From Terribacillus saccharophilus (GTDB lineage Bacteria > Bacillota > Bacilli > Bacillales > Amphibacillaceae), in the NCBI RefSeq assembly GCF_002272075.1, contig NZ_NPBJ01000022.1:1-64000 (forward strand): 64,000 nt of DNA, written 5' to 3'. Position 1 is the stretch's first letter. The number at the start of each line of letters is the position of its first letter. A model generated the notes under the pieces. The model was not told where the DNA came from, did not search any database, and worked only from the letters and a program-made list of their open reading frames with translations. The translations under genes and the position numbers were made by a program. Shown here in pieces: positions 1 through 8,930 of this stretch.

Positions 1-133
1 TTTTTTATATGTCTAAAACATTTTTGCCCCAGCCTCTTATATTTTGGTTGAAAACGCTAAGTTATTCTAGATTTCTCCGATAGATACGCATGTAATTGTA
101 TATTATGAAACGTTGAAAAGAATATCCTGACAT

Positions 134-165
134 AAAAAAACGAGCCCGGAACTAAATCGGGCTCG
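134..165 (-). terminator. Terminator of the thioesterase gene
   Basis: An 8-bp inverted repeat (CGAGCCCG / CGGGCTCG) at 141-165 is followed, read on the minus strand, by a run of seven T. It lies just downstream of the thioesterase stop codon. The 130 bases further left hold no gene that I can see. Confidence 0.85.
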
Positions 166-174
166 TCTTACTTA

Positions 175-714
175 TTATTCTTCGAAATTACGTCCGTCGT
201 TACGATACCATGGATAGTCAGTTCCGAATGCCACTGCCATTTCCTTGGAGCGTTTCAACCGTTCCTTGCGGTAGGCAGCACGCTGCGGCGCACCATCATG
301 CAGCCACTTCTCTTCCGGGCTCTCCGGAAATACTTCTGGTACTACAATCGGCTGTTTATTGTCATCCAGCGCAACCATTGTTACAAACGCAGTTGCCGAT
401 ACCTTTCTGTCTCCTGTGCGCAAATCCTCTGTCACTGCTTTGACAAATACCTCCATGGAGGTATTATTCGTCCACGTAACAAATGCTTCTACACAGATTG
501 TATCTCCTACTTTTACCGGTGCAAGGAAATCTACACTGTCGGTTGAAGCTGTTACAACAAGCTGTCTAGCATGGCGGTATGCAGCAATTGCCGCTACGTC
601 ATCGATATGAGCCATAAGCGTTCCTCCGAACAGCGTACCGTGGCTGTTCGTATCAGGAGGAAGTACATGGGACGTTTTAACTGTCAAAGATGCGATACAT
701 GGTTTCGATTTCAC
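175..714 (-). CDS. Acyl-CoA thioesterase, hotdog fold (YkhA-like)
   Basis: A 179-residue acyl-CoA hydrolase of the hotdog superfamily, expected to cleave acyl-CoA to free acid and CoA in the cytosol. The N-terminal half carries the family signature: HVLPPDTNSHGTLFGG around residues 16-31, where Asn-His-Gly-Thr-Leu-Phe-Gly-Gly is the conserved active-site loop, followed by a helix with the acidic residues MAHIDDVAAIAA. A basic C-terminal tail of about 50 residues follows the single hotdog domain. It starts at GTG with GAAGGA about eight bases upstream. It is transcribed convergently with nothing visible on its left and ends at a strong terminator. The exact acyl chain preference cannot be read from sequence. 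Confidence 0.9.
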   Translation of the reverse strand: MKSKPCIASLTVKTSHVLPPDTNSHGTLFGGTLMAHIDDVAAIAAYRHARQLVVTASTDSVDFLAPVKVGDTICVEAFVTWTNNTSMEVFVKAVTEDLRTGDRKVSATAFVTMVALDDNKQPIVVPEVFPESPEEKWLHDGAPQRAAYRKERLKRSKEMAVAFGTDYPWYRNDGRNFEE

Positions 715-745
715 TATGGGTTCCTTCTTTCCGCCATACTTTAGG

Positions 746-2203
746 CTACAAGATCGGGGAGATCAAACGCGAAAGGGATTCTTTGAAACGGATCCAATTT
801 GATCTCTGTTTATATAGTTTATGTGAAAGCTGTGTTGATAATAGGATATCCTCTTCGAATTTTTCTTTCAATACCCCTGCCGTATTTTGATCATATAAAA
901 ATGCATTCACTTCAAAATTCAGGCGGAAACTTCGGACATCAATATTAGCTGTCCCGACAGAAGATATTTTATCATCTACAACAATCGTTTTTGCATGCAG
1001 GAAGCCATTTTGATAAATATAAATTTGGGCACCTGCCTTGATTAAGTCGCCTGCATTTGAGTAAGTTGCCCAATAGACGAATGGATGATCCGGCTTGTTC
1101 GGAATCATAATCCGGACGTCTACCCCTGACAGCACAGCAACCTTCAGAGCATCTGCCAGACTCTCATCCGGTATGAAGTATGGCGTCTGGATATACACAT
1201 ACTTCTTTGCAGAGAGAATCATCTTGATATAGCCATGCTTGATTTGTTCCCATTCTGAATCAGGTCCGCTTGAGACGATCTGCACTCCCACATTACCGAC
1301 TGGTTCTGACAAATAATAGCGATCTTCATACTCAATATCATGCCGGGAGGCTTGGTTCCAGTCTAGAATGAAACGTGTCTGCATTGCTCTTACGGCTTCT
1401 CCGGTGATCCGCAGATGCGTATCACGCCAATAGCCGAATTTACGATCATAACCTAAATACTCATCCCCGATGTTAAAGCCGCCAATATAACCAACCTTTC
1501 CATCGATGATTGCCAATTTCCGGTGATTTCGGTGATTGAGCTTCAGATTGATCTTCGGAATGAAGGACGGGAAGAAAGCTTCGATTTCAACACCGGCTTT
1601 CACGAGCCTGCGAACATAGTTCTTCTTGATACTTCGTGACCCCATGTCGTCATACAAGAAGCGTACTTTCACGCCTTCTTGCGCCTTTTTAATCAGTACA
1701 TCTGCCAACCGTTCGCCAAGCTTGTCGCTTCGTACAATATAATACAAAAGGTGGATATGGTCCTTAGCCTGTGAAAGATCATGCAGCAGCGCATGAAACT
1801 TCTTCTGGCCATCCGTGAACAGCTCCACATCATTCCCTTGCGTCAAAATCGCATCATCATTACGCAGATGCATGTAGGCAAGATCCTTGTATTCCTTGAC
1901 CGCCTCCTGTTTATAGACGAATGTATCTTCCTCGATGGCGCGCAGTTGGGCCTGTACTTGTTTCTTAACCCCAAGTCTGGATTTCGTATCCCAGGTGAAT
2001 ATCTTGCCCGAGAGCTTGCGGCCGAAGAGCAAGTAAATTACGAAGCCCGCAACCGGAATAAAAACGAGTACGAGCAGCCATGCCCATGTAACACTGGCAT
2101 CACGCCTTTCCAGGAAAACAATCGCTAGTGCCAGGAGAATATTTATGATAGTTAATAATCCTAATAAATACGCAAATATATGCACATGAGCGTCTCCCTT
2201 CAT
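746..2203 (-). CDS. cls: Cardiolipin synthase
   Basis: Membrane phospholipase-D-type cardiolipin synthase, about 485 residues, condensing two phosphatidylglycerols into cardiolipin plus glycerol. Two N-terminal transmembrane helices (about residues 8-33 and 39-62) precede two HKD catalytic motifs: HRKLAIID around residue 227 and HAKTIVVDD around residue 403. I chose the ATG at 2203 because GGAG lies 11 bases upstream; an in-frame ATG nine bases earlier sits only two bases from the same GGAG and is less likely. Length matches the family. It stands alone. The nearby Lia envelope-stress genes make a membrane-homeostasis role plausible, but that is context only. Confidence 0.93.
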   Translation of the reverse strand: MKGDAHVHIFAYLLGLLTIINILLALAIVFLERRDASVTWAWLLVLVFIPVAGFVIYLLFGRKLSGKIFTWDTKSRLGVKKQVQAQLRAIEEDTFVYKQEAVKEYKDLAYMHLRNDDAILTQGNDVELFTDGQKKFHALLHDLSQAKDHIHLLYYIVRSDKLGERLADVLIKKAQEGVKVRFLYDDMGSRSIKKNYVRRLVKAGVEIEAFFPSFIPKINLKLNHRNHRKLAIIDGKVGYIGGFNIGDEYLGYDRKFGYWRDTHLRITGEAVRAMQTRFILDWNQASRHDIEYEDRYYLSEPVGNVGVQIVSSGPDSEWEQIKHGYIKMILSAKKYVYIQTPYFIPDESLADALKVAVLSGVDVRIMIPNKPDHPFVYWATYSNAGDLIKAGAQIYIYQNGFLHAKTIVVDDKISSVGTANIDVRSFRLNFEVNAFLYDQNTAGVLKEKFEEDILLSTQLSHKLYKQRSNWIRFKESLSRLISPIL

Positions 2204-2357
2204 ATGTAGCATATCTCCAATTACCCATACTAATATATAGTATCACATCAAGCATTGACAACTTCTTGTAATCCAAAAGAAACAAAAGTATTGAAAAGCG
2301 TCAAATCCAACCTTACACTTAAATCATACAGAGATAGAAAGAGAGGCGCTTAATAAT

Positions 2358-3278
2358 ATGCAATCGCAATCATCCAAGTCCGGTGTCGTGTATGCAGCAA
2401 TCGCATACGTGATGTGGGGCATACTGCCGCTTTTTTGGAATTTACTAGGGGAAATAGATGCAGGTCATCTGTTGGCTCACAGAATCGTCTGGTCCTTTGT
2501 CACGATGATACTTGTGGTCCTTTTGCTAGGTAAAATCCGCCCTTTTTTCAAACAAATAAAGGATTTATTTTCAGATAAACGCGCGTTCTGGGGTCTGTTC
2601 GCAGCTTCCTTGACCGTAAGCCTCAATTGGCTCGTCTTTATCTGGGCGGTAAATTCCGGACATGTTCTGCAGTCCAGCTTAGGTTATTATATAAATCCAC
2701 TGATCAGCATTTTGCTTGCGATGATCGTCCTGAAGGAAAAAAGCACCCGCTTGCAAATTGTCAGCTTCATCCTTGCCGCTCTTGGAGTCATTTATCTGAC
2801 CTTCAGTTATGGTGTGTTTCCTTGGGTATCTTTCCTGCTGGCAATCAGTTTCGCTGTTTATGGCCTATTGAAAAAAGTCGTGACAATTCCGCCGATGTTC
2901 GGTCTGACAATCGAGACGATGTTCGTCACTCCGCTGGCCATTTTGTATCTGCTCTTTGTGCCTGCAGCACATAGTGATCCTATTCCTACAGGTACAGCGA
3001 TTATACTATTCTTGTCTGGGGCTGCCACAGCCGCACCGCTTCTGCTGTTCGCCCACGGAGCCCGCAGACTTTCTTTGACACAAATAGGTTTGCTTCAATA
3101 TATTGGACCAACACTCATGCTTCTCTTAGGTGTCACTTTATTCGGTGAAGCATTCACCCATGCACATCTGATTGCTTTTTCATGTATTTGGGGCGCTCTA
3201 GTCCTATATACCATTTCAGGCATCCGGCTGAAGCGCCTGACCACAAAGCAGCTCAATCAAGCCCAAACTGCAAAATAA
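2358..3278 (+). CDS. rarD: EamA-family transporter RarD
   Basis: A 306-residue polytopic membrane protein of the drug/metabolite transporter superfamily. It has about ten hydrophobic segments and opens with the RarD-type sequence GVVYAAIAYVMWGILPLFWN. The middle segment LNWLVFIWAVNSGHVLQSSLGYYINPL is characteristic of the RarD subfamily, known as chloramphenicol-sensitive protein in other bacteria. Substrate is unknown; the family includes amino-acid and nucleotide-sugar exporters. The start ATG has GAGAGGCG upstream. The gene diverges from cls, with about 150 bases between them, and ends at a hairpin overlapping its stop. Confidence 0.9.
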   Translation: MQSQSSKSGVVYAAIAYVMWGILPLFWNLLGEIDAGHLLAHRIVWSFVTMILVVLLLGKIRPFFKQIKDLFSDKRAFWGLFAASLTVSLNWLVFIWAVNSGHVLQSSLGYYINPLISILLAMIVLKEKSTRLQIVSFILAALGVIYLTFSYGVFPWVSFLLAISFAVYGLLKKVVTIPPMFGLTIETMFVTPLAILYLLFVPAAHSDPIPTGTAIILFLSGAATAAPLLLFAHGARRLSLTQIGLLQYIGPTLMLLLGVTLFGEAFTHAHLIAFSCIWGALVLYTISGIRLKRLTTKQLNQAQTAK

Positions 3279-3304
3279 GCCACCTTTATTTACGAAAAGG
3301 TGGC
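3279..3304. terminator. Convergent terminator hairpin after rarD
   Basis: A 9-bp stem GCCACCTTT / AAAGGTGGC lies between the rarD stop and the end of the convergent small membrane gene. The T-rich side is better on the minus strand. Confidence 0.6.
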
Positions 3305-3537
3305 AAGAAAAGCAATAACACAAATAATCCACATAAGATAGTAGCAAAGATATATAATATCCCTTTGATGATCTCCGCTTGAAACAATAAGGAGAATACA
3401 CTGGTAACAAGCAGCAGCAAAGCCGTTACTGCGGCTGGGATGAATAAAACGAACGGGTTATTCGTGAAATGTCGCAGTACACCGATACTAAGCAGTGCAA
3501 TTCCAGAAAAAGCTAACAGCAGCAAGGAAAAATCCAT
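3286..3537 (-). CDS. Small membrane protein (YesK-like)
   Basis: An 83-residue, almost wholly hydrophobic protein with three predicted transmembrane helices (about 3-19, 28-50 and 57-78) and a short basic C-terminus. AGGAGGTG lies at the right distance before the ATG, so translation is well supported. It resembles the small YesK-type membrane proteins of bacilli in size and layout, but I recognise no catalytic motif and the relation is tentative. It ends inside the hairpin it shares with rarD. Confidence 0.65.
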   Translation of the reverse strand: MDFSLLLLAFSGIALLSIGVLRHFTNNPFVLFIPAAVTALLLLVTSVFSLLFQAEIIKGILYIFATILCGLFVLLLFLPPFRK

Positions 3538-3585
3538 ACCTGCACCTCCTGCTGTTCAGCTTATTCAAGAACTGCCCAAACGGTT

Positions 3586-3618
3586 AAAAAATACCGGCAA
3601 TTCCTGCCGGTATTTTTT
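3586..3618. terminator. Bidirectional terminator
   Basis: The stem AAAAAATACCGGCA with its complement TGCCGGTATTTTTT surrounds a five-base loop. It follows the stop of the DUF2188 gene on the minus strand and is symmetrical enough to work both ways. Confidence 0.85.
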
Positions 3619-3815
3619 TAAAACTGCCGTTCTTCCTCGACTTCCTGTTTTGCATCATAGATGACAAGTTTGCTAGGCGTATTTTCCTTAGCAAGTCCTT
3701 CCGCTTCCAGAATGGCATCATCGCGTGTGCTGTGGTATTCCGTCGGTGCTACATTTTCGATCTTCACGTACCAGCCAGACACATCTTTATTCGGGACAAC
3801 ACTGTATTCTTTCAT
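3618..3815 (-). CDS. DUF2188 family small protein
   Basis: A 65-residue soluble protein. It fits the DUF2188 pattern: Trp-Tyr-Val-Lys near residue 15, then a helix with STRDDAILEAEGLAKEN, then a short strand LVIYDAK. The function of the family is not established; its fold is a small alpha-beta unit often found in stress-associated genes. GGAGGA precedes the ATG. It is monocistronic and ends at the bidirectional terminator. Confidence 0.75.
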   Translation of the reverse strand: MKEYSVVPNKDVSGWYVKIENVAPTEYHSTRDDAILEAEGLAKENTPSKLVIYDAKQEVEEERQF

Positions 3816-4033
3816 AACTATGTTCCTCCTTCATGCTTTTATAGATTTTGTTCCCAGCTGTCCATCTCGTGAAACATCACGTGCCAGCTGTTCCCACTAT
3901 TCAACTTCCTTTAAATCTAGTAAGATATAATTTTACGTCCAATTTACATTTGTATTTTACCGTATACCCCTGTCTAAGGAATTTAACAGCGAGAGTACGT
4001 AATTATATTTCTACCAAACGAGGGTGATGATGC

Positions 4034-4939
4034 TTGCAAAAAAGAAAGATTTACCTGATTATCGCATCGTTCCTACTCGCTATCGTCATCGGCGCAGTGA
4101 TTGTCTTTGCTGCATCTGATCAAAAAGCAACAGTCACCAATGCCCCTACAGAAGTCGTTCCAAGTGAAACTGATTCCTCCGAAAATCCTGATGAAGACCC
4201 TACTGTATCTGAAGAAGAAGCGGATAATTCTTCAGACATAAAAGATGCTTTCCAGCGATTGCTGAAGGATACGCTCGGTCTCTTCATCAAGGAAGATCTG
4301 CATATTACAGCTGTAGGTGATAGTTTGACCCAAGGAGTCGGCGATGAGACGGAGAATGGCGGCTATGTCGGAATTCTTCAGCAGACCTTTGAGCAGACGG
4401 ACGATCGTGTGAAAATTGATAATTTCGGTAAGCGCGGTAATCGAACAGATCAGCTGCTGAAAAGACTGAACGATCCTGTCATATCAGCTTCCATTGAGAA
4501 TGCTCACGTTGTCCTGATTACAATCGGCGCCAATGATATTATGAAGGTGACGAAGGATCACTTCACCGAATTGGATTATGATGACTATAGCGCGGCTATG
4601 CCAGCTTATGAGGAACGAATGAAAGAAATATTCGACAAAATCAATACGTTGAATCCTGATGCTGAAGTATATTTGATTGGCTTTTATAACCCGTTCGAGG
4701 AAAACTTTCCGGAACTCAAGGATCAGCTTGGCACTATCATTGATGAGTACAATGCCATAGGAGAGCAAGTCACAGAGGAAGAAGATCAGCATTATATTGA
4801 AACAGCCGATTTGTTCCGTAACCAGACAGGAAGTTTGCTGTCTGATGACTTCTTCCACCCAAATGAAGTCGGGTATGGAAAAGTTGCAGAACGGGTATTA
4901 GAAAGCATTAAGCCCGTTATACAGGAAGATGATGAATAG
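4034..4939 (+). CDS. ypmR: SGNH/GDSL-type lipase or acylhydrolase (YpmR-like)
   Basis: A 301-residue membrane-anchored esterase of the SGNH family. One N-terminal helix (about residues 6-27) leads into an acidic Ser/Glu-rich linker (30-70) and the hydrolase domain. The four conserved blocks are visible: GDSLTQ at 95-100 (nucleophile Ser), Gly in the NFGKRGN region, GANDIM at 165-170, and DFFHPNEVG near 272-280 (catalytic Asp and His). The start is TTG with GGGTGATG upstream; the two nearby ATGs are out of frame. It lies 14 bases before the ypmS-like gene, the same pairing as in Bacillus subtilis, so the two probably form one operon. Substrate unknown. Confidence 0.88.
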   Translation: MQKRKIYLIIASFLLAIVIGAVIVFAASDQKATVTNAPTEVVPSETDSSENPDEDPTVSEEEADNSSDIKDAFQRLLKDTLGLFIKEDLHITAVGDSLTQGVGDETENGGYVGILQQTFEQTDDRVKIDNFGKRGNRTDQLLKRLNDPVISASIENAHVVLITIGANDIMKVTKDHFTELDYDDYSAAMPAYEERMKEIFDKINTLNPDAEVYLIGFYNPFEENFPELKDQLGTIIDEYNAIGEQVTEEEDQHYIETADLFRNQTGSLLSDDFFHPNEVGYGKVAERVLESIKPVIQEDDE

Positions 4940-4953
4940 GCAGGTGATGTATC

Positions 4954-5589
4954 GTGGAAAACAGGAAGAACGAATCTCAGCCACCGAAACAGCGTGACTG
5001 GAAGAAATACTTTAAAATATTAGCTATTGCGAATGGTATCATCCTGCTGCTTTTATTGCTGCTCATTTTCCTTCCGGCATTTAGTCCAGCACCAGAGCCG
5101 CCGAAGGAAGCACAATTTGACAGCTCTGACTCCTCTGAGTTCACAATCAGCTCAACAAAAGCAAATGTCAATGAACTGATAAATGCATATATCGATAAAG
5201 AGCTTAATGATAATTCCGATAATTATTCTGTTGTATTAGGTGATGATGCGGTGGAGCTAAGCGGAGGTATTACAGCATTCGGCGTGCGGATTCCACTGCA
5301 GATGACGCTCGAGCCGCAGGTACAGGATAACGGAGATCTTTTGCTTGTACAGCGAGATATATCACTCGGCAGTCTTTCCCTGCCAAATGATAAAGTACTC
5401 AAATATATAGATAGATATTATAAAACGCCGGAGTGGGTAACCATTAATCCGGATGAAGAATCCATCTATGTTGCTGTTACCCAAATGGAATTAGAGAACA
5501 ATTTCCATGTGGAAGTAGAGCAATTTGATTTACCGAATGATAATCTGAGCTTCAAGCTGTATATTCCGAATGATACATTCGGTTTATAA
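4954..5589 (+). CDS. ypmS: YpmS family membrane-anchored protein (DUF2140)
   Basis: A 211-residue protein with a basic N-terminus, one transmembrane helix (about residues 21-43) and an extracellular beta-rich domain typical of DUF2140/YpmS. The family has no assigned biochemical activity; the fold suggests a lipid- or envelope-associated role, which is inference. GTG start, AGGTGA ribosome site. It closes the two-gene operon begun by the ypmR-like esterase and is followed by a strong terminator. Confidence 0.85.
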   Translation: MENRKNESQPPKQRDWKKYFKILAIANGIILLLLLLLIFLPAFSPAPEPPKEAQFDSSDSSEFTISSTKANVNELINAYIDKELNDNSDNYSVVLGDDAVELSGGITAFGVRIPLQMTLEPQVQDNGDLLLVQRDISLGSLSLPNDKVLKYIDRYYKTPEWVTINPDEESIYVAVTQMELENNFHVEVEQFDLPNDNLSFKLYIPNDTFGL

Positions 5590-5591
5590 TC

Positions 5592-5630
5592 AAAACAGGG
5601 TATCCCTTAAAGGGGATGCCCTGTTTTTTT
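5592..5630. terminator. Terminator between ypmS and liaR
   Basis: A long stem (AAAACAGGGTATCCC paired with GGGATGCCCTGTTTT, one mismatch) with a five-base loop and a T run. It lies between convergent genes and reaches the liaR stop codon. Confidence 0.9.
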
Positions 5631-6261
5631 ACTGAATAAGCTTATTCTCATGAACATAAATTGCAGCTTGTGTCCGGTCCTGCACCTCGAGCTTACTCAG
5701 AATATTGCTGACATGCACTTTCACTGTCTTCAAGGCAATGAACAGCTCAGAGGCGATTTCCTGGTTCGACCTGCCCTTGGCGATCAAAAGCAGTACCTCT
5801 TGCTCTCTTGCTGTCAGCGTATCATGCAAAACGGGAGCTTGAGGCTTTCGCATGCGTGCCATCACTTTATTCGTTACTTCTGGCTCGAAGACAGCTGTGC
5901 CATTATATGTAGATCTGATTGCCTTCGCTATCTCAGAGGCCTTGGATGTTTTCAGCAGATAGCTGGCAGCTCCTGCTTCCAAGGCTGGATACACTTTATC
6001 ATCGTCCAGGAAACTTGTGACGACAATCACTTTGGCCTCGGGCCATGCTGCGACAATTTGTCTGGTCGCCTCGATACCATCCATTCGATCCATCACAAGA
6101 TCCATCAAAATGATATCCGGACGCAGATCGAGTGCCAGCTGTACTGCTTCCTCTCCGTTATCTGCTTCCCCGATCACCTCGATATCGGCTTGCGTGGATA
6201 GATATGCTGAAACACCGATTCGGACCATCTCATGATCGTCTACAAAAAGTACCTTGATCAT
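5629..6261 (-). CDS. liaR: Response regulator LiaR (VraR-type)
   Basis: A 210-residue NarL/FixJ-type regulator. The receiver domain has the acidic pair at Asp8-Asp9, the phosphorylation site Asp54 (ILMDLVMD) and the conserved Lys in LLKTSKASE. The C-terminal LuxR-type helix-turn-helix begins near [15 protein letters not shown] and contains [13 protein letters not shown]. In Firmicutes, LiaR activates liaIH on cell-wall antibiotic stress. It overlaps liaS by four bases (ATGA), so the two are translationally coupled. Identity rests on the liaF-liaS-liaR order as well as on sequence. Confidence 0.93.
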   Translation of the reverse strand: MIKVLFVDDHEMVRIGVSAYLSTQADIEVIGEADNGEEAVQLALDLRPDIILMDLVMDRMDGIEATRQIVAAWPEAKVIVVTSFLDDDKVYPALEAGAASYLLKTSKASEIAKAIRSTYNGTAVFEPEVTNKVMARMRKPQAPVLHDTLTAREQEVLLLIAKGRSNQEIASELFIALKTVKVHVSNILSKLEVQDRTQAAIYVHENKLIQ

Positions 6262-7301
6262 GCTTCTTCTTCCTCCCTGTCAAGCATCGGAACGCGTACC
6301 TCCAAGCGTGTACCCTGCTTCGGTACACTTACTACCCGCAGATGGGCGCCGATTTCCGCTGCTCGCTCCTTCATATTTTGTAAACCATATGCTCCCGGCT
6401 GTTCGGTTCCCACTTCAAAACCGACACCATCATCCTGAACGAGCAAGATGATGAAACTGTCACGCTGCAGCAGTTTGATCGACACGCTTTCCGCTTTTGC
6501 ATGACGCAGTGTGTTGGAAACCGACTCCTGTACAATTCGGAACAGCTGATCCTCGATACCTTTTTCCACAGGAAATGTATCCAGTTCCCATTCGATTGAT
6601 AGAGGTACCTTTGCCCGCAGATCCTCCAGGAGCAGCTCCATTCCTTCCTGCAGCGTTTTTCCTTTCAAGGCAGCCGGTCTTAGGTGAAGAAGCAGTGCCC
6701 GCATTTCCAGCTGTGATTGCTGAACCATTGCTTCCAGTTGCTTCAGTGCTTTAAACAGCGGTGTCACTTCTTCTTCGGATTCGGTCAAAGCAGAAATCAG
6801 CATAGATGCTGCAAAAAGCTCCTGACTGACAGAATCATGCAGCTCTCTTGCCAGACGATTCCGCTCCTCGGACACGATACGCTGGACCTCTTCCTCGCGA
6901 TCGATTACTCGCTCGTTTGTCAGCTTCTGCGCAAGTTTAGCCTGTTCGTTCATATAAGTCTGAAGCCGTTCAAGTTCAGCCCATGTATGCTGCAGCTCGG
7001 ATAAGCTGAAACTGCGTTTCTTCAATGGCTGCTGGCCTTCTCGGATGCTTTCCATTTCCCTAGCAGCTTGATGCCAGCGTTTACGCCAATACAGCCCGGA
7101 GAACAGACCGAGAATAGCACCAGAAAAAAGAACAAAGAGAGGCGCAGCAATCAAAAATGGTACGGTGCTTTTATGCATCGTCCAGATATCCGTCCAATCA
7201 TCCATTGGGAAATCGACAATGTACAGCACAGCCAATCCTGCTAGCAATAGCAGACTGTACAGCATACCGAAGCCGACATGGCGTTTCACGATATTACTCA
7301 T
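6258..7301 (-). CDS. liaS: Sensor histidine kinase LiaS
   Basis: A 347-residue membrane kinase. Two N-terminal helices (about 10-30 and 47-70) enclose a very short extracellular loop, as in intramembrane-sensing kinases. A coiled linker leads to the HisKA_3 dimerisation helix with phospho-acceptor His155 in [13 protein letters not shown]. The ATPase domain shows the N box around [13 protein letters not shown], the G1 box DDGVGFE and a G2 region [12 protein letters not shown]. It partners LiaR and is restrained by LiaF in the known system. It overlaps both neighbours by four bases. Confidence 0.93.
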   Translation of the reverse strand: MSNIVKRHVGFGMLYSLLLLAGLAVLYIVDFPMDDWTDIWTMHKSTVPFLIAAPLFVLFSGAILGLFSGLYWRKRWHQAAREMESIREGQQPLKKRSFSLSELQHTWAELERLQTYMNEQAKLAQKLTNERVIDREEEVQRIVSEERNRLARELHDSVSQELFAASMLISALTESEEEVTPLFKALKQLEAMVQQSQLEMRALLLHLRPAALKGKTLQEGMELLLEDLRAKVPLSIEWELDTFPVEKGIEDQLFRIVQESVSNTLRHAKAESVSIKLLQRDSFIILLVQDDGVGFEVGTEQPGAYGLQNMKERAAEIGAHLRVVSVPKQGTRLEVRVPMLDREEEEA

Positions 7302-8017
7302 ACGCGCACCACCTCCAGCTTACCGGCTACTACACTCGTAACAATCTTAATGCGCTGGGATGAATGCTGATAGCCTTTCGTACGCATATGAATGACTTTA
7401 TTCCAGCAGTTCTGTTCTCTGTGGTCGAAAATCGCGACTGAGCCGTAAACAACTGAATGATGAACATCCACTTCAATATCATATGGAACAATGATTCGTA
7501 CATTTCCGAGTACTTTTCGTACCATCAGGACTGCCTCTTCTTTTGGCAGCACTGTATAATTCAAATCGATGATTGTATCACCTATGAACGACTGGATATT
7601 CGTATCCTGCCACTCATAAACGCTGCAGCCTGCAGACTGAGCGCCAAACCAGCTGTTTTGGAATAGAGACTTCTGTTCGAATACCTGCTCCTCTGAGGCG
7701 GCCTGATCAAAGGAAGGCTGATAAGTTTGCGGTTTACTCGTTGTATTGTCATGGATTTTCGTAAAGTAATAGATGATCCCTGCTGTCAGTACAAGATAAA
7801 AAGCGAATGATTGCAATAAACTCATGGCGACTATGAATATACCTATCCAAAACAAAATCGTTCCTTTACGACCGGATAGCTGCCGCTTTCCAAGATAGAT
7901 GAACAGAATACCCAAACCAATTCCGATCAGCACACCTGTCCCCGACAGCAGTAATTCAGCCACAAAAACGACAGCTGCTGTGATCAGCAGCCAGCGGATC
8001 ATATCATTAGGCTTCAC
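7298..8017 (-). CDS. liaF: Cell-wall stress regulator LiaF
   Basis: A 239-residue membrane protein. About four hydrophobic segments fill residues 8-85, and a soluble C-terminal domain (about 125-239) has the repeated beta-strand pattern of the LiaF/DUF2154 family. LiaF inhibits LiaS in the absence of stress. GTG start with AAAGGAG nine bases upstream. No liaG-like gene lies in front of it; instead there is about 90 bases and a hairpin between it and liaH. Confidence 0.9.
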   Translation of the reverse strand: MKPNDMIRWLLITAAVVFVAELLLSGTGVLIGIGLGILFIYLGKRQLSGRKGTILFWIGIFIVAMSLLQSFAFYLVLTAGIIYYFTKIHDNTTSKPQTYQPSFDQAASEEQVFEQKSLFQNSWFGAQSAGCSVYEWQDTNIQSFIGDTIIDLNYTVLPKEEAVLMVRKVLGNVRIIVPYDIEVDVHHSVVYGSVAIFDHREQNCWNKVIHMRTKGYQHSSQRIKIVTSVVAGKLEVVRV

Positions 8018-8053
8018 TCCGAGGCACTCCTTTCATGCGGCAAGTGTAAATAA

Positions 8054-8081
8054 GGAAGCACACAGCCGCCTGTGTCCTTCC
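8054..8081 (-). terminator. Partial terminator between liaH and liaF
   Basis: On the minus strand GGAAG and ACACAG pair with CTGTGT and CTTCC around a short loop, followed by TTATTT. The stem has one bulge and the T run is poor, so read-through into liaFSR is likely. This fits strong expression of the small-protein/liaH part and weaker expression of the regulators. Confidence 0.5.
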
Positions 8082-8104
8082 TAGATTACCATGATGTGCC
8101 TATT

Positions 8105-8728
8105 TTAACTAGATTTCTTCTCGAGATCTGCAAGCTTGGCATCCAGCGTCATTTTCCGATAATCTGCATCCACTTTCCGTTCTAAACGATCGATATAACC
8201 TTCTAGATCATTAAATTTGTTAGTAGCAAATTCGAATTCCGGTTTATGCTTCAAAATTTCATTCATGCTCCGATGAGCTTTTGCGACATTCTCCCGCTCT
8301 GCAAACTCCATTTTCTTTACATAAAGATCTTTCAGCTTATGCTTCATCTGCACGTATTTCTTCTCAAGCTCTTGCAGGTCCGTGCTTGCTTTTTCCATCA
8401 TCGCTTTAATCTTGTCTGCGCGCTCCTGATATTGCTCGCGTTCGTTCTGCGCTTGTTCAGCAAGTTCTGCTTCCCCTTGCTCGGCAGCAAGTTTTGCCTG
8501 TCTCTCGCGCTTATCCGCCATCGCCTGCGCCGCATGGTACTCCTTTGTGAAATCATGCTTGAGCTGATATTGCTTTTCGATCAATTCGCGAATCTTTTTC
8601 GCTTGCTGCTCACATTGACGGATATACTGGCTGAGCTGAACCGTCGGATTCTTTTCTTCCTTCTTATCTAAAATTTCATGAAAATCTGCTGCTACCGCCT
8701 GTTTGATTCGAGTAAAAATGTTTTCCAT
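8105..8728 (-). CDS. liaH: PspA/IM30 family protein LiaH
   Basis: A 207-residue phage-shock-protein-A homologue. Nearly the whole length is charged heptad-like coiled coil rich in Glu, Gln, Lys and Ala, with an amphipathic N-terminus MENIFTRIKQAVAADFHEIL that would bind damaged membrane. The ATG at 8728 has AGGAGAGG upstream; a longer reading frame from 8821 would overlap the preceding gene without a ribosome site. Members form large ring or rod assemblies that stabilise the membrane during envelope stress. It sits in front of liaFSR and after two small membrane proteins that may anchor it. Confidence 0.92.
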   Translation of the reverse strand: MENIFTRIKQAVAADFHEILDKKEEKNPTVQLSQYIRQCEQQAKKIRELIEKQYQLKHDFTKEYHAAQAMADKRERQAKLAAEQGEAELAEQAQNEREQYQERADKIKAMMEKASTDLQELEKKYVQMKHKLKDLYVKKMEFAERENVAKAHRSMNEILKHKPEFEFATNKFNDLEGYIDRLERKVDADYRKMTLDAKLADLEKKSS

Positions 8729-8748
8729 GTGTACCTCTCCTTTTTTGT

Positions 8749-8913
8749 TTAGAATATATCTTCGACAAGGGCCAATACTGGGATGAGCAACGCCAAAATC
8801 GGGATAAATGCCCAAATCCATGTGTTATCCTGCCGATTCGGCTTTGCCTTCTCCTTGAGTTCCTCCACTTCCAATTCCAGCACACGTATCCGCTGCTCCA
8901 AATAATCGTCCAC
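8749..8913 (-). CDS. Small coiled-coil membrane protein in the lia operon
   Basis: A 54-residue protein. A charged helix (about residues 3-28, with the leucine-rich run EQRIRVLELEVEELKEK) precedes one hydrophobic segment (about 34-52). The first in-frame start (8934) lies before its own AAAAGGAGG, so I place the start at the GTG at 8913, six bases after that site. Gene order and architecture suggest a membrane anchor or partner for LiaH, as LiaI is in Bacillus subtilis. That role is inferred. Confidence 0.75.
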   Translation of the reverse strand: MDDYLEQRIRVLELEVEELKEKAKPNRQDNTWIWAFIPILALLIPVLALVEDIF

Positions 8914-8930
8914 TATACTCCTCCTTTTAA

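Noticed and set aside
49-62. cre-like sequence TGAAAACGCTAAGT
   Set aside because: The final two consensus positions fail and no gene start lies nearby in the window.
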